A DNA stretch of 64,000 bases, taken from assembly GCA_947034885.2 (NCBI GenBank), contig OX344755.2, forward strand, positions 25,675,052 through 25,739,051, in the 5' to 3' direction. Each line of letters begins with the position of its first letter. Positions within the stretch are counted from its first letter, which is position 1. Source of the DNA: Thuidium tamariscinum (Eukaryota > Streptophyta > Bryopsida > Hypnales > Thuidiaceae). The translations under genes and the position numbers were made by a program. Positions 1-10,200 of the stretch are shown here, piece by piece. The notes beneath the pieces were generated by a model. That model had not been told where the DNA came from. It saw only the letters and a list, made by a program, of their open reading frames with translations, and did no database searches.

Positions 1-2
1 AC

Positions 3-1043
3 GTGAATACCTTGGATGATAGAGAAAAAGGCAAATCACGATCGCAGTCAAGGAATGTGTACAATATAGTTTTGGATGAGCATTTCTGGGACCAGTTGAC
101 CAATGTGCGAGAAGTGACTGCCCCAGTTGTATTCGGTCTACGTGATTTGGATGCAAAGACACCGTGCATGGGGAAGGTATTGCATATTATGTAGAATCTA
201 GAAAAACATGTGTTTGGTCTACAAAGAGTGCCTTTTTGTTTGGACCTTGACCGGACAATACCACTGGAGGAGTCCTTTGTAAAACAACGAGAGATGGGGG
301 AGACAGACCTCCATTATGCAGGCGCTCTTTTGAACCCGTATCTTCTCCACGACAAAGGACTAGCCAACGATCAAAATGCAACAGAGCGATGCAAGAAGGT
401 TATAATGAAGATATGTGACCGCGAAGGTGGTGAAGGAATTTGTAGCCTTCCGCCATTGGTAACCTCCATTCGACAACATGTTGGAGCTACAGGAACAAAT
501 GTTGTTGGCCCATGCTTGGTGGGATTTTGAAGGTGCATGTGGGAAGCTAATTTCTCCCATTGCCAAGAGGATTTTGGCCCAACTAGTGTCATCATTTACT
601 GCGAACAAAATTGGAGTAGCTACTCTTATGTTCACAACAAATCTCGGAACAAATTGGCAACAACCCGGGCAGCGGACTTGGTGTATGTGTACACCAATTC
701 AAAAGTTGTGGGCGCATCGAAGAACAAGGATGAGAAGAAATGGTACAGAGACAATGTGGACTACGAGTCCTCCGATGCGGGAAGCGATGCGGAAGACATT
801 GATGATGGACCTCATCCACTTGACCAACTAGATGGAGATGACGAGGACAACGACATGGACAATTTGCATGACGAAACGTACCGTAGTCCTAATCAAACAA
901 ATGGTGGGTGGAGAGGCAATAATACAAACATCTATGACTTTCACTCCGATGAGGAGAATGATGGGTACGGTGAAGATGAACCTCATATAGCAAGATTCGT
1001 AGATGAATCTGGGTTTTTGAATAGCGAATATATTTTATCATAG
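3..1043 (+). pseudogene. hAT-superfamily transposase, C-terminal half, broken
   Basis: This is the relic of a plant hAT DNA-transposon transposase, the enzyme that cuts and pastes the transposon in the nucleus. The reading LHYAGALLNPYLLHD near 300-345 matches the segment that precedes the hAT dimerisation domain. HAWWDFEGACGKL (about 505-545) and EQNWSSYSYVHNKSRNKL (about 603-656), followed by DLVYVYTNSK, are the WW...G and ERNWS...H.K.RN.L parts of that domain. A very acidic tail rich in D, E and N follows. The reading is broken: an in-frame stop lies near 192-194, the reading changes frame near 490-510 and again near 585-600, and the acidic tail ends at a TAG at 1041-1043. The N-terminal half (BED finger and first catalytic residues) would lie left of the window. 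The family is clear from the motifs; the subgroup is not determined. Confidence 0.75.
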
Positions 1044-1914
1044 AAGGAGGACGCTTTTGTAAAGATAGCAGAGGCGGATGGGATAACACTTCCCGATAGT
1101 GGGGATGGTGGCACGGATGAAGTCATTCGTATTTGTCAATCTCCATCCACAGGAGGGGTTTAAGAAAAGGATAATGATGAAGAAAATGATGGAGGAAGGT
1201 GTTGTACGGACAATGAAGAGGTCCCGATCAATACAAATGTGCATTCCAAGAAGGCGCTCGGAAGCAAGAACAATGGTGAATCCATTACGGGTACCGACAA
1301 TCCAATTGCAGTAAAGGAAAATGGTACTGAACGTGTAGAAGAGGCCGAGAATCCAAGCTTTGGCAATACACTCAAACGTAGAAAAGAGCTCATGCAAGAT
1401 TCCCCTAAACCACCTCGGAGCGGTGCACCGTGTGCCATATTTGGAACTAGTAGCCAAATTCCGGACGGTTCAAAGAGCTTAGGGCTTGGACATCGGCTTA
1501 TTAATGTTGGCAAGGCAAAGCAGCCTTGCATCGAATTTACTGCCACTGTATTATCATCCATCGATGATGATGGAGATGTGACATTGGTACAGATGAAACA
1601 TAAACTAGCTTTGCACACCGCACTGCCACGATGCAATATGAAATCAGCAGCCTCTCCACCGCAATCATCGAGGGCTACAAACATAATCATTCATGGAGGT
1701 CCCCAAGCAGTGCAATTAGAGGTCAAAGTAGGCAATGAAGGTAATAAAAAAAGACCTATGCAGCCTTTCGCGGTTTCACCAGTGAAGAAATTGAATGCAG
1801 GTAGAACCTCCCTTCATGCATGCCTACCTGTTGCGAAGAGGAAAATGAAACTTGTCGCGTGTCTAAGTTCTAGGGACTACCAAAGCCATATTGACAGTAA
1901 AAGAGTAATACAAG
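1044..1914 (+). pseudogene. Acidic, low-complexity continuation of the hAT reading
   Basis: Reading past the stop at 1041-1043 in the same frame continues with a charged stretch (KEDAFVKIAEADG...) to a second stop near 1158. A third open stretch then runs from about 1165 into the copia LTR at 1915. It is rich in D, E, N, S and K, including KSAASPPQSSRATN and two basic clusters (KKRPMQ, KRKMKL) that could be nuclear localisation signals. No domain is recognised. The constant strand, charge and position suggest the disordered C-terminal tail of the hAT protein or of a gene fused to it. The copia insertion at 1915 cuts it off; the apparent frame after 1915 is LTR sequence. Confidence 0.4.
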
Positions 1915-1969
1915 TGTTGAAGATCATGTACATATTAGTGTAGACCATGTACATACAGCCCTAGGAGTA

Positions 1970-2225
1970 TGTTGAAGAATATGTACATATTAGTGTAGCC
2001 TATGTACATTCAACCGTAGGTGTAGCATTAGACACTAGGTTAGTCTTAGAGTCCATTAAGTATTGCTCGTAGTCAAAGGCAGCCCATGAAAGGTAGTTAT
2101 CTCACATGGTTTGTGGATAACTAGAGAAAGGCTTCTAGCTTAAGTTCAGCCCACTCATGTGGCTTGGTATCTTCCTACCATCTAAATAAAGCCTTTCATC
2201 CATCAATATCTTTGTAATCTCAATA
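1970..2225 (+). repeat. LTR, subfamily A (left LTR of element I)
   Basis: A 256-bp LTR beginning TGTTGA and ending TCAATA, directly followed by the PBS. It is preceded by a 55-bp copy of an LTR head (1915-1969), so the effective LTR is 311 bp. Subfamily A is marked by the words gcattagacactagg and catgaaaggtag. Confidence 0.85.
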
Positions 2226-2239
2226 GGTTATGGGCCCAC
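2226..2239 (+). other. Primer-binding site, half-tRNA type
   Basis: GGTTATGGGCCCAC lies immediately after the LTR end with no spacer. It is complementary to the anticodon arm of plant initiator tRNA-Met. The same word follows the LTRs ending at 5711, 29875, 31356, 31972, 35598 (slightly changed just downstream), 40255 and 41434, and it is present in reverse before the antisense LTRs, for example 12136-12149. Confidence 0.8.
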
Positions 2240-2574
2240 GCACTTGGAGTTGCGCTTGAGGGTGAAATTCAAATCATTTGGAGGAGATCTTGGATCTTGG
2301 AGGAGCAATCAGCCTTTTGTGACTTTTCACCTACAAATTATATGGTGTGAGTATATTTTTTGAAAAACACACTTTGAGTGCATTTTAAAAAATAAAAAAT
2401 AAAGTTTCGTTGCTTTCTCATTGGCTGGTCTGTAAGGTTTTGAGTACATTTTAGTGGAGAGGTTGCTTATGGTAGTAATCAGACCTAGTTAGGGCTGGTT
2501 GTATGCTCCTAGTTTGAGTTTGCTTTTAGAAGTGTGCATTGAGAGCCATTTGAGGCTGAATTGGGCACTTCGGT

Positions 2575-3090
2575 GCAGTGTTGAATGAGATTGTGCCAAT
2601 TGCACTAGAGTGAGAGTGCTTTGAGGCTGATTGTGCACTTGGGTGTATTGTTGAGAGTGATTCTGCCTATTGCACTAGAGTGAGAGTGCTTTGAGGCTGA
2701 TTGTGCACTTGGGTGCATTGTTGAGAGTGATTGTGAGCCTTCGAAGCAATCTAGTGAGAATCCATTGTGAGCCTTGGAAGCATGTTTGGGATGCTTGAGG
2801 CGTTTTCCATCCATTGAGGGCTGATTAGTGCCCTTGTGAGTGAGTGAGGCGAATTCGTGGGCTTGGTGAACATAAGAGGGCTAATTTGTGCCCTTGTGTG
2901 TGATAGAGGCGAATTAGTGGATTTTTGTGAACCCTAGAAGGCTGATTTGTGCCCTTGTGAGTGAGTGAGGTGAATTAGTGGATTTTGTGAACCCTTGAGG
3001 GCTGATTTGTGCCCTTGTGAGTGAGAGAGGTGAATTAGTGGGTATTGTGAACCCAAGAGGGCTGAATTGTGCCTTTGTGAGCCTTGTGGA
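2575..3090 (+). repeat. Leader tandem repeats of element I
   Basis: About two copies of a 70-bp unit (containing ccaattgcactagagtgaga) at about 2580-2740 are followed by about four copies of a 60-bp unit (containing gaattagtgg and agggctgattt) at about 2830-3085. They lie in the untranslated leader between PBS and gag. The same two arrays recur in the leaders of the other copies. Confidence 0.7.
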
Positions 3091-3870
3091 GCCATTGAGA
3101 GCAAAGTAGGATTCTTTGGTGGCTTGGTGATCCAACTAGGGTTGTTGGAGACCATTATTGTCCTTGAGGTGCTGATTGTGAGTAGCAGCTTTCATCTAGG
3201 GCTGATTGGAAGCCTAGAGCTCCTTGGAGTGTGGAGTACCCTCTTTGGGAGGAGGACTTGCTGAATTGAAGTAGCACTAGCTCATGATGTTCATGTGTTG
3301 GACTTGAGCTTGATTAGGATCTATATTGGTGTTGAGAGGAGGTGATGCACATGTGAGGAGTGTTTGGCCGTCCTTGGTGTTCAAAGGATCTTTGGAGGTC
3401 CTTGTGAGGGCTGATTGGTGCCATTTCAGCCCTATTGGCTGCCAAGGGAATGTTTGGTCGATCTTGGAGCTTGGAGGATCTTGGGAGGTCCTTGTGAGGG
3501 CTGAATTGTGCCATTTCAGCCCCATTGGTTGCCAAGGGAGTGTTTGGAGGCTGAATTGAGTTTGTGAACTCTTGGAGACACATTGGGTGCTACCAACAAG
3601 TGGGAGATGCTTCACCATGGCATCAAGTGGAGGAGAAGGCATGCGCATCATTGACAAGTTTGATGAGGAGAATGAGTCCCAAGAGGAGGGATCAACCCTT
3701 GCCTCAAGACATGGGAGAGGAGGCAACACCAAGGAGTTCAAGGAGACAAGGACATGCTTCAAGTGTGACAAACCAGGGCACATTGTTAGGGATTGCAAGG
3801 CCAGCCAAGCCAAAGACAAGGAGAGTGCACACCATGTTGAAGATCATGTTCATATTAGTGTAGACCATGT

Positions 3871-4126
3871 TATTGAGATTACAATGTTATGAATGGTTGA
3901 AAGGCTTTACTTAGATGGTAGGAAGATACAAAGATCCATGAGTGGGCTGATCTTATGCTAGAAGCCTTTCCCTAGTTATCCACAAATCATGTGGGATAAC
4001 TACCTTTCATGGGCTGCCTTTGACTACGAGCAATACCCAATGGATTCTAAGACTAACCTAGTGTCTAATGCTACACCTAGGGCTGTATGTACATGGTCTA
4101 TACTAATATGTACATGATCTTCAACA
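3871..4126 (-). repeat. Solo LTR, antisense, with target-site duplication
   Basis: A complete 256-bp LTR on the minus strand inserted into the head of another LTR of the same family. The 5-bp direct repeat CATGT flanks it exactly (3866-3870 and 4127-4131). This fixes the true LTR ends as TGTTGA...TCAATA and shows integration with a 5-bp duplication, followed by LTR-LTR recombination to a solo copy. Confidence 0.88.
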
Positions 4127-4150
4127 CATGTACATACAACCTTAGGAGTA

Positions 4151-4406
4151 TGTTGACTAAAATGTACATATTAGTGTATCCCATGTACATTCAGCCCTAG
4201 CTGTAGCATTAGACACTAGGTTAGTCTTAGAGTCCATTGGGTATTGCTCGTAGTCAAAGGCAGCCCACGAAAGGTAGTTATCCCACATGGTTTGTGGATA
4301 ACTAGAGAAAGGCTTCTAGCTTAAGTTCAGACCACTCATGTGGCTTGGTATCTTCCTACCATCTAAGTAAAGCCTTTCTTCCATACATTACTTTGTAATC
4401 TCAATA
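4151..4406 (+). repeat. LTR, subfamily A (right LTR body of element I)
   Basis: A 256-bp LTR, preceded by the same 55-bp duplicated head seen at 1915-1969 (here 3835-3870 plus 4132-4150, interrupted by the solo LTR). Host-type sequence starts at 4407. Confidence 0.82.
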
Positions 4407-5455
4407 ATCTCACGATCGAGTGAGCATCTTTGTACCTTCTTTTAGCCATAGATTCCGTATGGGATCTTGAGCATCAAAATCACCAAGACCTTGAGAAACA
4501 TCGTTGCTTCCAAATTCTGATGTTGAAGCTTCTTGGACATAGTGGATATCTTGTTTTAACAATTTTTTGAAGAAATAGGAGTGTTCAGCAAGCGTGATTC
4601 AGTATTGCTCAAAAAATTTGGCAGTCAATTGGCAATTTCTTGTAGCTACACTAAAATCAAGTAACAGTTCTTGCCTCTCACAAAAACACTCCCATTTTGA
4701 AGCCAAATCACTACTCAGATAGTATTTCACAAGTGCTTCATTAACAGACTCCAAGAAATGGTGCAAATTTGAATTTAACATGCCTTCTTATAGATCAAGC
4801 TAGTTGAAAATCTTGTTCTCTTCACCATATCTACACAATTGCATGCACCACAATTAGCATCAATATTAGTCCAATCACTAGTAAAACTATGCTCCCAAAA
4901 GTAAGTTTTCAATAGACTGATCAACACTAATAGAAAAAATCAACACCATTAAATGCATCAATTTAAAATATAAATACTATAAATTTCTTATAATTATGAT
5001 AATAGGGCACAACATAGGAACATAATATATACCGCTATTATTTGCAAGATGTCATAAGTCGAACAATCAAAATGAGTTGTGATTAGATTCTGTTTAGTAC
5101 AACAAACCTGAAATTCCAATTCATGATCAGAAGTGTCCTTGGCAATTTGTAGCAAACATTTCTTCATGTCATCAGCGCAAAGATGATATTCTTCAGGAGA
5201 TTTGATCTAAAGGCTTGCTATTGCCCATATTTGTCGAGATATTTCAAGGAGATCTAGTGGAAGGCACGCAATCTTGCAACCATGAACTTCCCGTCCTACA
5301 ACCAACTGAACCCCCTCTTGTCGATAGCCCTCAATTTGGTCAAGCATGGATTTGACCGTAGTCAACAATTCCGTCGGCTTGTTAACAATTTCCAAAAACA
5401 AGGTAGTTCTCTATCGTACGATGATGGTAGCAAAAGATATTGGCGTACACAAATT
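4407..5455 (-). other. Unassigned segment with exon-like minus-strand reading
   Basis: I do not recognise this segment. On the minus strand 5401-5207 reads as a plausible globular stretch (VNKPTELLTTVKSMLDQIEG... ISRQIWAIASL). After one stop it continues as IKSPEEYHLCADDMKKCLLQ and reaches a possible GT splice donor near 5108. A second open piece lies at 4781-4599. The DNA between them (about 4920-5050) is AT-rich and intron-like. This could be the remnant of a host gene or of another DNA transposon interrupted by copia insertions. There is no clear start, end or known domain. Confidence 0.25.
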
Positions 5456-5711
5456 TGTTGAAGATCATGTACATATTAGTGTAGACTATGTACATTCAGC
5501 CCTAGGAGTAGGAGTAGACTCTTAGTTAGGCTTAGAGTCCCTTGGGTATTGCTTGTAGTCAAAGGCAGCCCATGGTGTTTAGTTATCCCACATGGTTTGT
5601 GGATAACTAGGGAAAGGCTTCTCCCTTATGTTCAGCCCACTCATGGGCCATGGTATCTTCCTACCATCTAAGTAAAGCCTTTCATCCATTCATAACATTG
5701 GAATCTCAATA
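5456..5711 (+). repeat. LTR, subfamily B (left LTR of element II)
   Basis: 256 bp, TGTTGA...TCAATA. Subfamily B is marked by ggagtaggagtagactctt and catggtgttt. It joins host-like DNA on its left and the PBS on its right. Confidence 0.9.
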
Positions 5712-5725
5712 GGTTATGGGCCCAC
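5712..5725 (+). other. Primer-binding site of element II
   Basis: GGTTATGGGCCCAC pairs over 14 nt with the anticodon stem-loop side of plant initiator tRNA-Met (GTGGGCCCATAACC). It does not match the tRNA 3' end, whose complement would begin TGGTATCAGAG. Drosophila copia uses the same internal site through a tRNA fragment. Confidence 0.8.
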
Positions 5726-6679
5726 GCACTTGGAGTTGCGTTTGAGGGAGGAATTCAAAGCATTTGGAGGAGATCTTGGAGCTTGGAGGAGTAATCAGCC
5801 CTTTGTCACTTTTCACCTACAAACCATATGGTGTGAGTCATTTTGCAAATATCAACAACTTTGGAGTGCATTTTAAAAAAAAAAGGAATTTCTTTTAGGA
5901 GCTATTGTTGGCTGGTTTGTGAGGTTTTGAGTCCATTTTGGGTGAGAGTTTGCTTATGGTAGTAATAAGACCTAGTTAGGGCTGGTTGGAAGCTCCTAGT
6001 TTGAGTTTGTGCTTAGAAGTGTACATTGGGAGCCCATTGAGGCTGATTGTGCATTTGAGTGCATTGTGGATTGTGATGGTGCCAATTGCAATCTAGTGAG
6101 AGTCCTTTGGAGGCCTTGGAAGCATATTTGAGTTGCTTGAGGAGTTTGCCATGCATAGAGGGCTGATTAGAGCCCTTGTGAGTGAGTGAGGCAATTCATG
6201 GATTTCTTGATCCTTAGAGGACTGATTTCTGCCCCTTGTGAGCCATTCAGGGCCAATTAGGGTGCTTTGGTGGATTGGTGATCCGATTAGGGCTATTGGA
6301 GGCCATTGTTGTCCTTGAGGTGCTTATTGTGACTAGTAGCATCCATTTAGGGCTGATTGGAAGGCTTGAGCGCCTTGTTGTGTGGAGTACCCTATTTGTG
6401 AAGAGCATTGTGAGATTGCTTGCTGAATTGAAGGAGCACTAGCCCATGACATTCATGTGGTGAATTTGAGCTTGATTAGGGTCTGATTTGGTGTGGAGTA
6501 GAGGTGAGGCACTTGTGTGGAGTGTTTAGGTCGTTTCCTTGGATTGGGAGGAGCTTGGAAGGTCCTTGGAAGGGCTGATTGTTGCCATTTCAGCCCAATT
6601 GGCTTCCAAGTGAGTGTTTGGAGGCTGAATTCAGTTGGAGACACTTGGGGTGCTGCCAACAAGTGGGAGGTGCTTCACC

Positions 6680-7268
6680 ATGGCATCAAGTGGAGGAGAG
6701 GGCGTGCGCATCATTGACAAGTTCAATGGGGAGAACTTTGGCATGTGGAAGTTCAAGATGGAGATGATTCTTGCGGAGAAGGACTTGTGGGATGTGGTGG
6801 ATGGGAGTGAGGAGCCTCCAAGTGAGGATGCTGATCCAAAGACCAAGAAGGCATTTGAGAGGAAGGAGAAGAAGGCCTTTGCCCTCATTGCCATCAACCT
6901 TGCGGACCGGCAGATTGCACACATCCGCCATTGCAAGGGACCAGCCCATGCGTGGACCACGCTTTGCAACATCCATGAGACCAAGAGCCTCTCCAACATC
7001 CTCTTCCTTCGGCGGAAGTTCTTCACTAGCAAGATGCAAGAGGAGGACGACATGTTGGACCATGTCAACAAGATCAAGGCTCTTGCTGATGAGTTGGCTT
7101 GTTTGGAGGCGCCCGTGACGGAGGGAGATGTGGTGATGACATTGTTGGAGAGCTTGCCACCATCCTATGAGTTCCTCATCACCGCCTTGGAGACAAGGGC
7201 CACCAAGGATCTGACCTTGGAGTTTGTGACAGCCCGCTTGATGCATGAGGTGACAAAGCGCAAGGAGA
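6680..7268 (+). CDS. gag region of element II
   Basis: This region encodes the capsid part of the copia particle. The ATG at 6680 sits in accATGGca and gives MASSGGEGVRIIDKFNGENF, then GMWKFKMEMILAEKDLWDVV. This is the usual start of plant copia Gag (UBN2-type, with the W...K..M...L..K.LW pattern). The helical middle continues through LSNILFLRRKFFTSKM and LLESLPPSYEFL, typical of the family. It is preceded by a leader of almost 1 kb and followed by the zinc-knuckle and pol part. The end given here is nominal. Confidence 0.8.
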
Positions 7269-10200
7269 ATGAGCCCCAAGGGGAGGGGATCAGCCCTTGT
7301 GTCAAGGCATGGCAAGGGAGGCACCACCAAGGCGTTCAAGGAGACAAGGACATGCTTCAAGTGTGGCAAATCAGGCCACATTGCCAAGCATTGCAAGACC
7401 AGCCAAGCCAAAGACAAGGAGAGTGCACACCAAGCTTCCAAAGAGGAGGAGGAGGAGGAGGATTTCGCCTTTGCCACCCATGGAGGAGGGGAGAAGGCCA
7501 ACATGTTCACTTGGATTGTGGATTCAGGTGCTACCCAACACATGACCAGCCATCGAGATGCCTTCCACACCTATCAGCCCATTTCGGGGAAGAAGATTTA
7601 CTTGGGAGACAATGGCATGGTGGAGGCTCTTGGCAAGGGGGAGATCCATGTGGAGGTGCAAGTGAAGGGGCAGCCTAGGAGGATCACAATTGAGGAGGTG
7701 CTCCATGTGCCCAAGTTGCATGCCAACTTGCTTTCGGTAAGCAAGTTGTCTTTGGGAGGTTTGAAAGTGCAATTCAACATGGTGGGATGTGTTGTGAGGG
7801 CACCAAGTGGAGTCTTGATTGCATCAGCCCCTCGTGAGGGCAACTTGTACATCTTCCATTTCACCAAGGTGAATAGCACTTCCTTGGCTTGTGTGGCCCA
7901 AGGATCAGCTCATGAGGACCTTGTGGAGCTTTGGCATAGGAGGCTTGGACACTTGAATGTGAAGAGCATGAAGAGCCTCCAACATATTGTGAAGGGGCTG
8001 AATCTCTCTTCTTGCAAGCATGATTGGAGTTCTATGGTGTGCAAGGGGTGCATTGAGGGCAAGCAAGCAAGGCAGCCCTTCCCCAAGGATGGGCCAACAA
8101 GGGCCACCAAGCCATTGGAGCTTGTACATTCAGATGTGTGCGGGCCGATGAAGACCACATCCATTGGAGGAGCAAGGTATTTTGTGACCTTCATTGATGA
8201 TTTCTCTCGCAAGGTGTGGGTGTATATGCTGAAGTGCAAGAGTGAGGTGTTTGGGCGTTTTGAGACTTGGAAGGCCCTTGTGGAGGCCCAATCTGATTGC
8301 AAGGTGAAGGTGCTGCGGTCGGATAATGGAGGGGAGTATGTGTCCAAGGCCTTTGAGGGGTACTTGCAAGCCCATGGCATTGAGCACCATACATCAGCAC
8401 CTTACACTCCTCAACAAAACGGCGTAGCGGAGCGTGCCAATCGGACCATTGTGGAGATGGCAAGGGCCATGATTCATGGCCAAGGGCTGAAGTTTGAGCT
8501 TTGGGGGGAGGCGGTGTCCAATGCGGTGTATACAAGGAACCGGTGCCCTACTTCAGCCTTGATTGGGAAGACACCCCAAGAAGCTTGGAGTGGGATCAGA
8601 CCTCATGTGTCTCACATGCGCACCTTTGGGTGCATTGCTTATGCCTTGGTGCCTAGTGCCAAGAGGACCAAGTTGGATGCCAAGGGCATCAAGTGTCTTT
8701 TCCTTGGTTATTGTGAGGGAACCAAGGCTTATAGGCTGATGTGTGTGGAGAGCAAGAAGATCATCAAGAGTAGAGATGTGACCTTCTTGGAGGATGGAGG
8801 TGCTGATCCAAAGCTCTTGGAGATGAGCCCAAGTGGGAGTAATGGAGGACCAGCCCAAAAGGTGGGCACAACTCTAAGAGTGCACCTAGAAGATGAAGGG
8901 GATGAAGATGAAGAAGATGAGGACTTGGTGGAGCCCAAGAAGAAGGCGGCCACACCTCAAGGGAAGAGGCCATCAGCCCCTTCTCCAAGATCTTCACCAA
9001 GGGAGAAAGAGCATGATCAGCCCTTGGAAGAGCAAGATCAGCCATTGGAGGAGCAAGACCAGCCCTTGGAGGAGCAAGAGGAGCCACGTTATCCAACAAG
9101 GACCTGGAGGCCACTTGGACATTGGTGGCTGAATCACATTCTTCCCCCACAACATGAAGAACAAGCCAATGTGGCTTTCCTTGGAGATCCATCCACACTT
9201 GGAGAGGTGTTGCGTTGTGAGGATGCAAGCAAGTGGGAGTTGGCCATGCAAGAGGAGTACAAGGCCCTCATTACCAAAGGGACATGGGAGCTTGCTGCCC
9301 TTCCTTCCAAGAGATCAAGTGTGGGCTGTAAGTGGGTTTTCTCCACCAAAAGGGATGCTTTGGGTCATGTTGTGAGGTACAAGGCAAGGCTGGTTGCTAG
9401 GGGGTTTTCCCAAGTGGAGGGGGTGGATTTTAATGAGACTTTTGCTCCCGTTGCCAAGTTTAGCACCATCCGGTGTGTTGTGACTCTTGGGGCAGCCATG
9501 GACTTGGAGATGCACCAAATGGATGTGAAGACGGCTTTTCTCAACCCCAAGCTCAAGGAGGTCATCTACATGGATCAGCCCCAAGGCTTTGTGCAAGAAG
9601 GCCAAGAGCATCTCAAGTGCAAGTTGAAGAAGGCCCTTCCCGGGTTGAAGCAATCGGGGAGAGCATGGTATCAAGATATTGATGCCATGTTTGTGAGGAA
9701 GGGCTTCCTAAGAAGCCATGCTGATCACTCATTGTACACCATGCAAAGTTGTGAGTTTTTGGTGATTGTGATCTTATATGTGGATGATCTGATCCTTCTT
9801 GCAAGTAGCATGACCAAGATGCTTGAAGTGAAGGCCATGCTCAAGGAGGAGTATGAGATGACTGATCTTGGAGAGCTGAACTATTGCCTTGGAGTGGAGT
9901 TCAAGAGGGATAGGGCAGCCCGCACCATCACCATGAGCCAACGCAAGTACCTTGAAGAAATTCTCAAGCCCTTCAAGATGGAGGGGTGCAAAGCCATAGG
10001 TACACCACTTGAGACTCGTGTGAAGTTGCCCAAGCTCACGGATGCTGAATTTGGAGAGGTGAGGGCTGAAATGCAAGGTGTGCCTTACAAGGCAGCAGTG
10101 GGTTGCTTGATGTATGCCATGGTGGCCACAAGGCCTGATTTGGCCTTTCCGGTGAGTGTTGTGAGTCAACACATGTCCAAGTATGGCCCAAAGCATTGGG

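Larger units (their letters stand above)
1915..4406 (+). mobile_element. Ty1/copia-type element I, broken, old
   Basis: Parts in order: LTR with a duplicated head (1915-2225), PBS (2226-2239), leader with 70-bp and 60-bp tandem repeats (to about 3617), a shortened gag piece with a zinc-knuckle-like segment, and a terminal LTR (3835-4406) split by a solo LTR. The two full 256-bp LTR bodies (1970-2225 and 4151-4406) differ at roughly 6% of positions by eye, so this is older than element II. It is broken, with several breaks, and most of pol is not present. The 5 bases outside the two ends (acaag and atctc) do not match, so the original target duplication is lost or the ends come from different insertions. 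Confidence 0.75.

Noticed and set aside
1910-4411. Target-site duplication around element I
   Set aside because: The flanking 5-mers acaag and atctc do not match.
6686-7570. Long minus-strand frames opposite gag and pol (up to 342 codons, for example 9774-10802)
   Set aside because: They mirror strongly coding sense sequence, have no domains and recur only where pol recurs; they are shadows of the sense frame.
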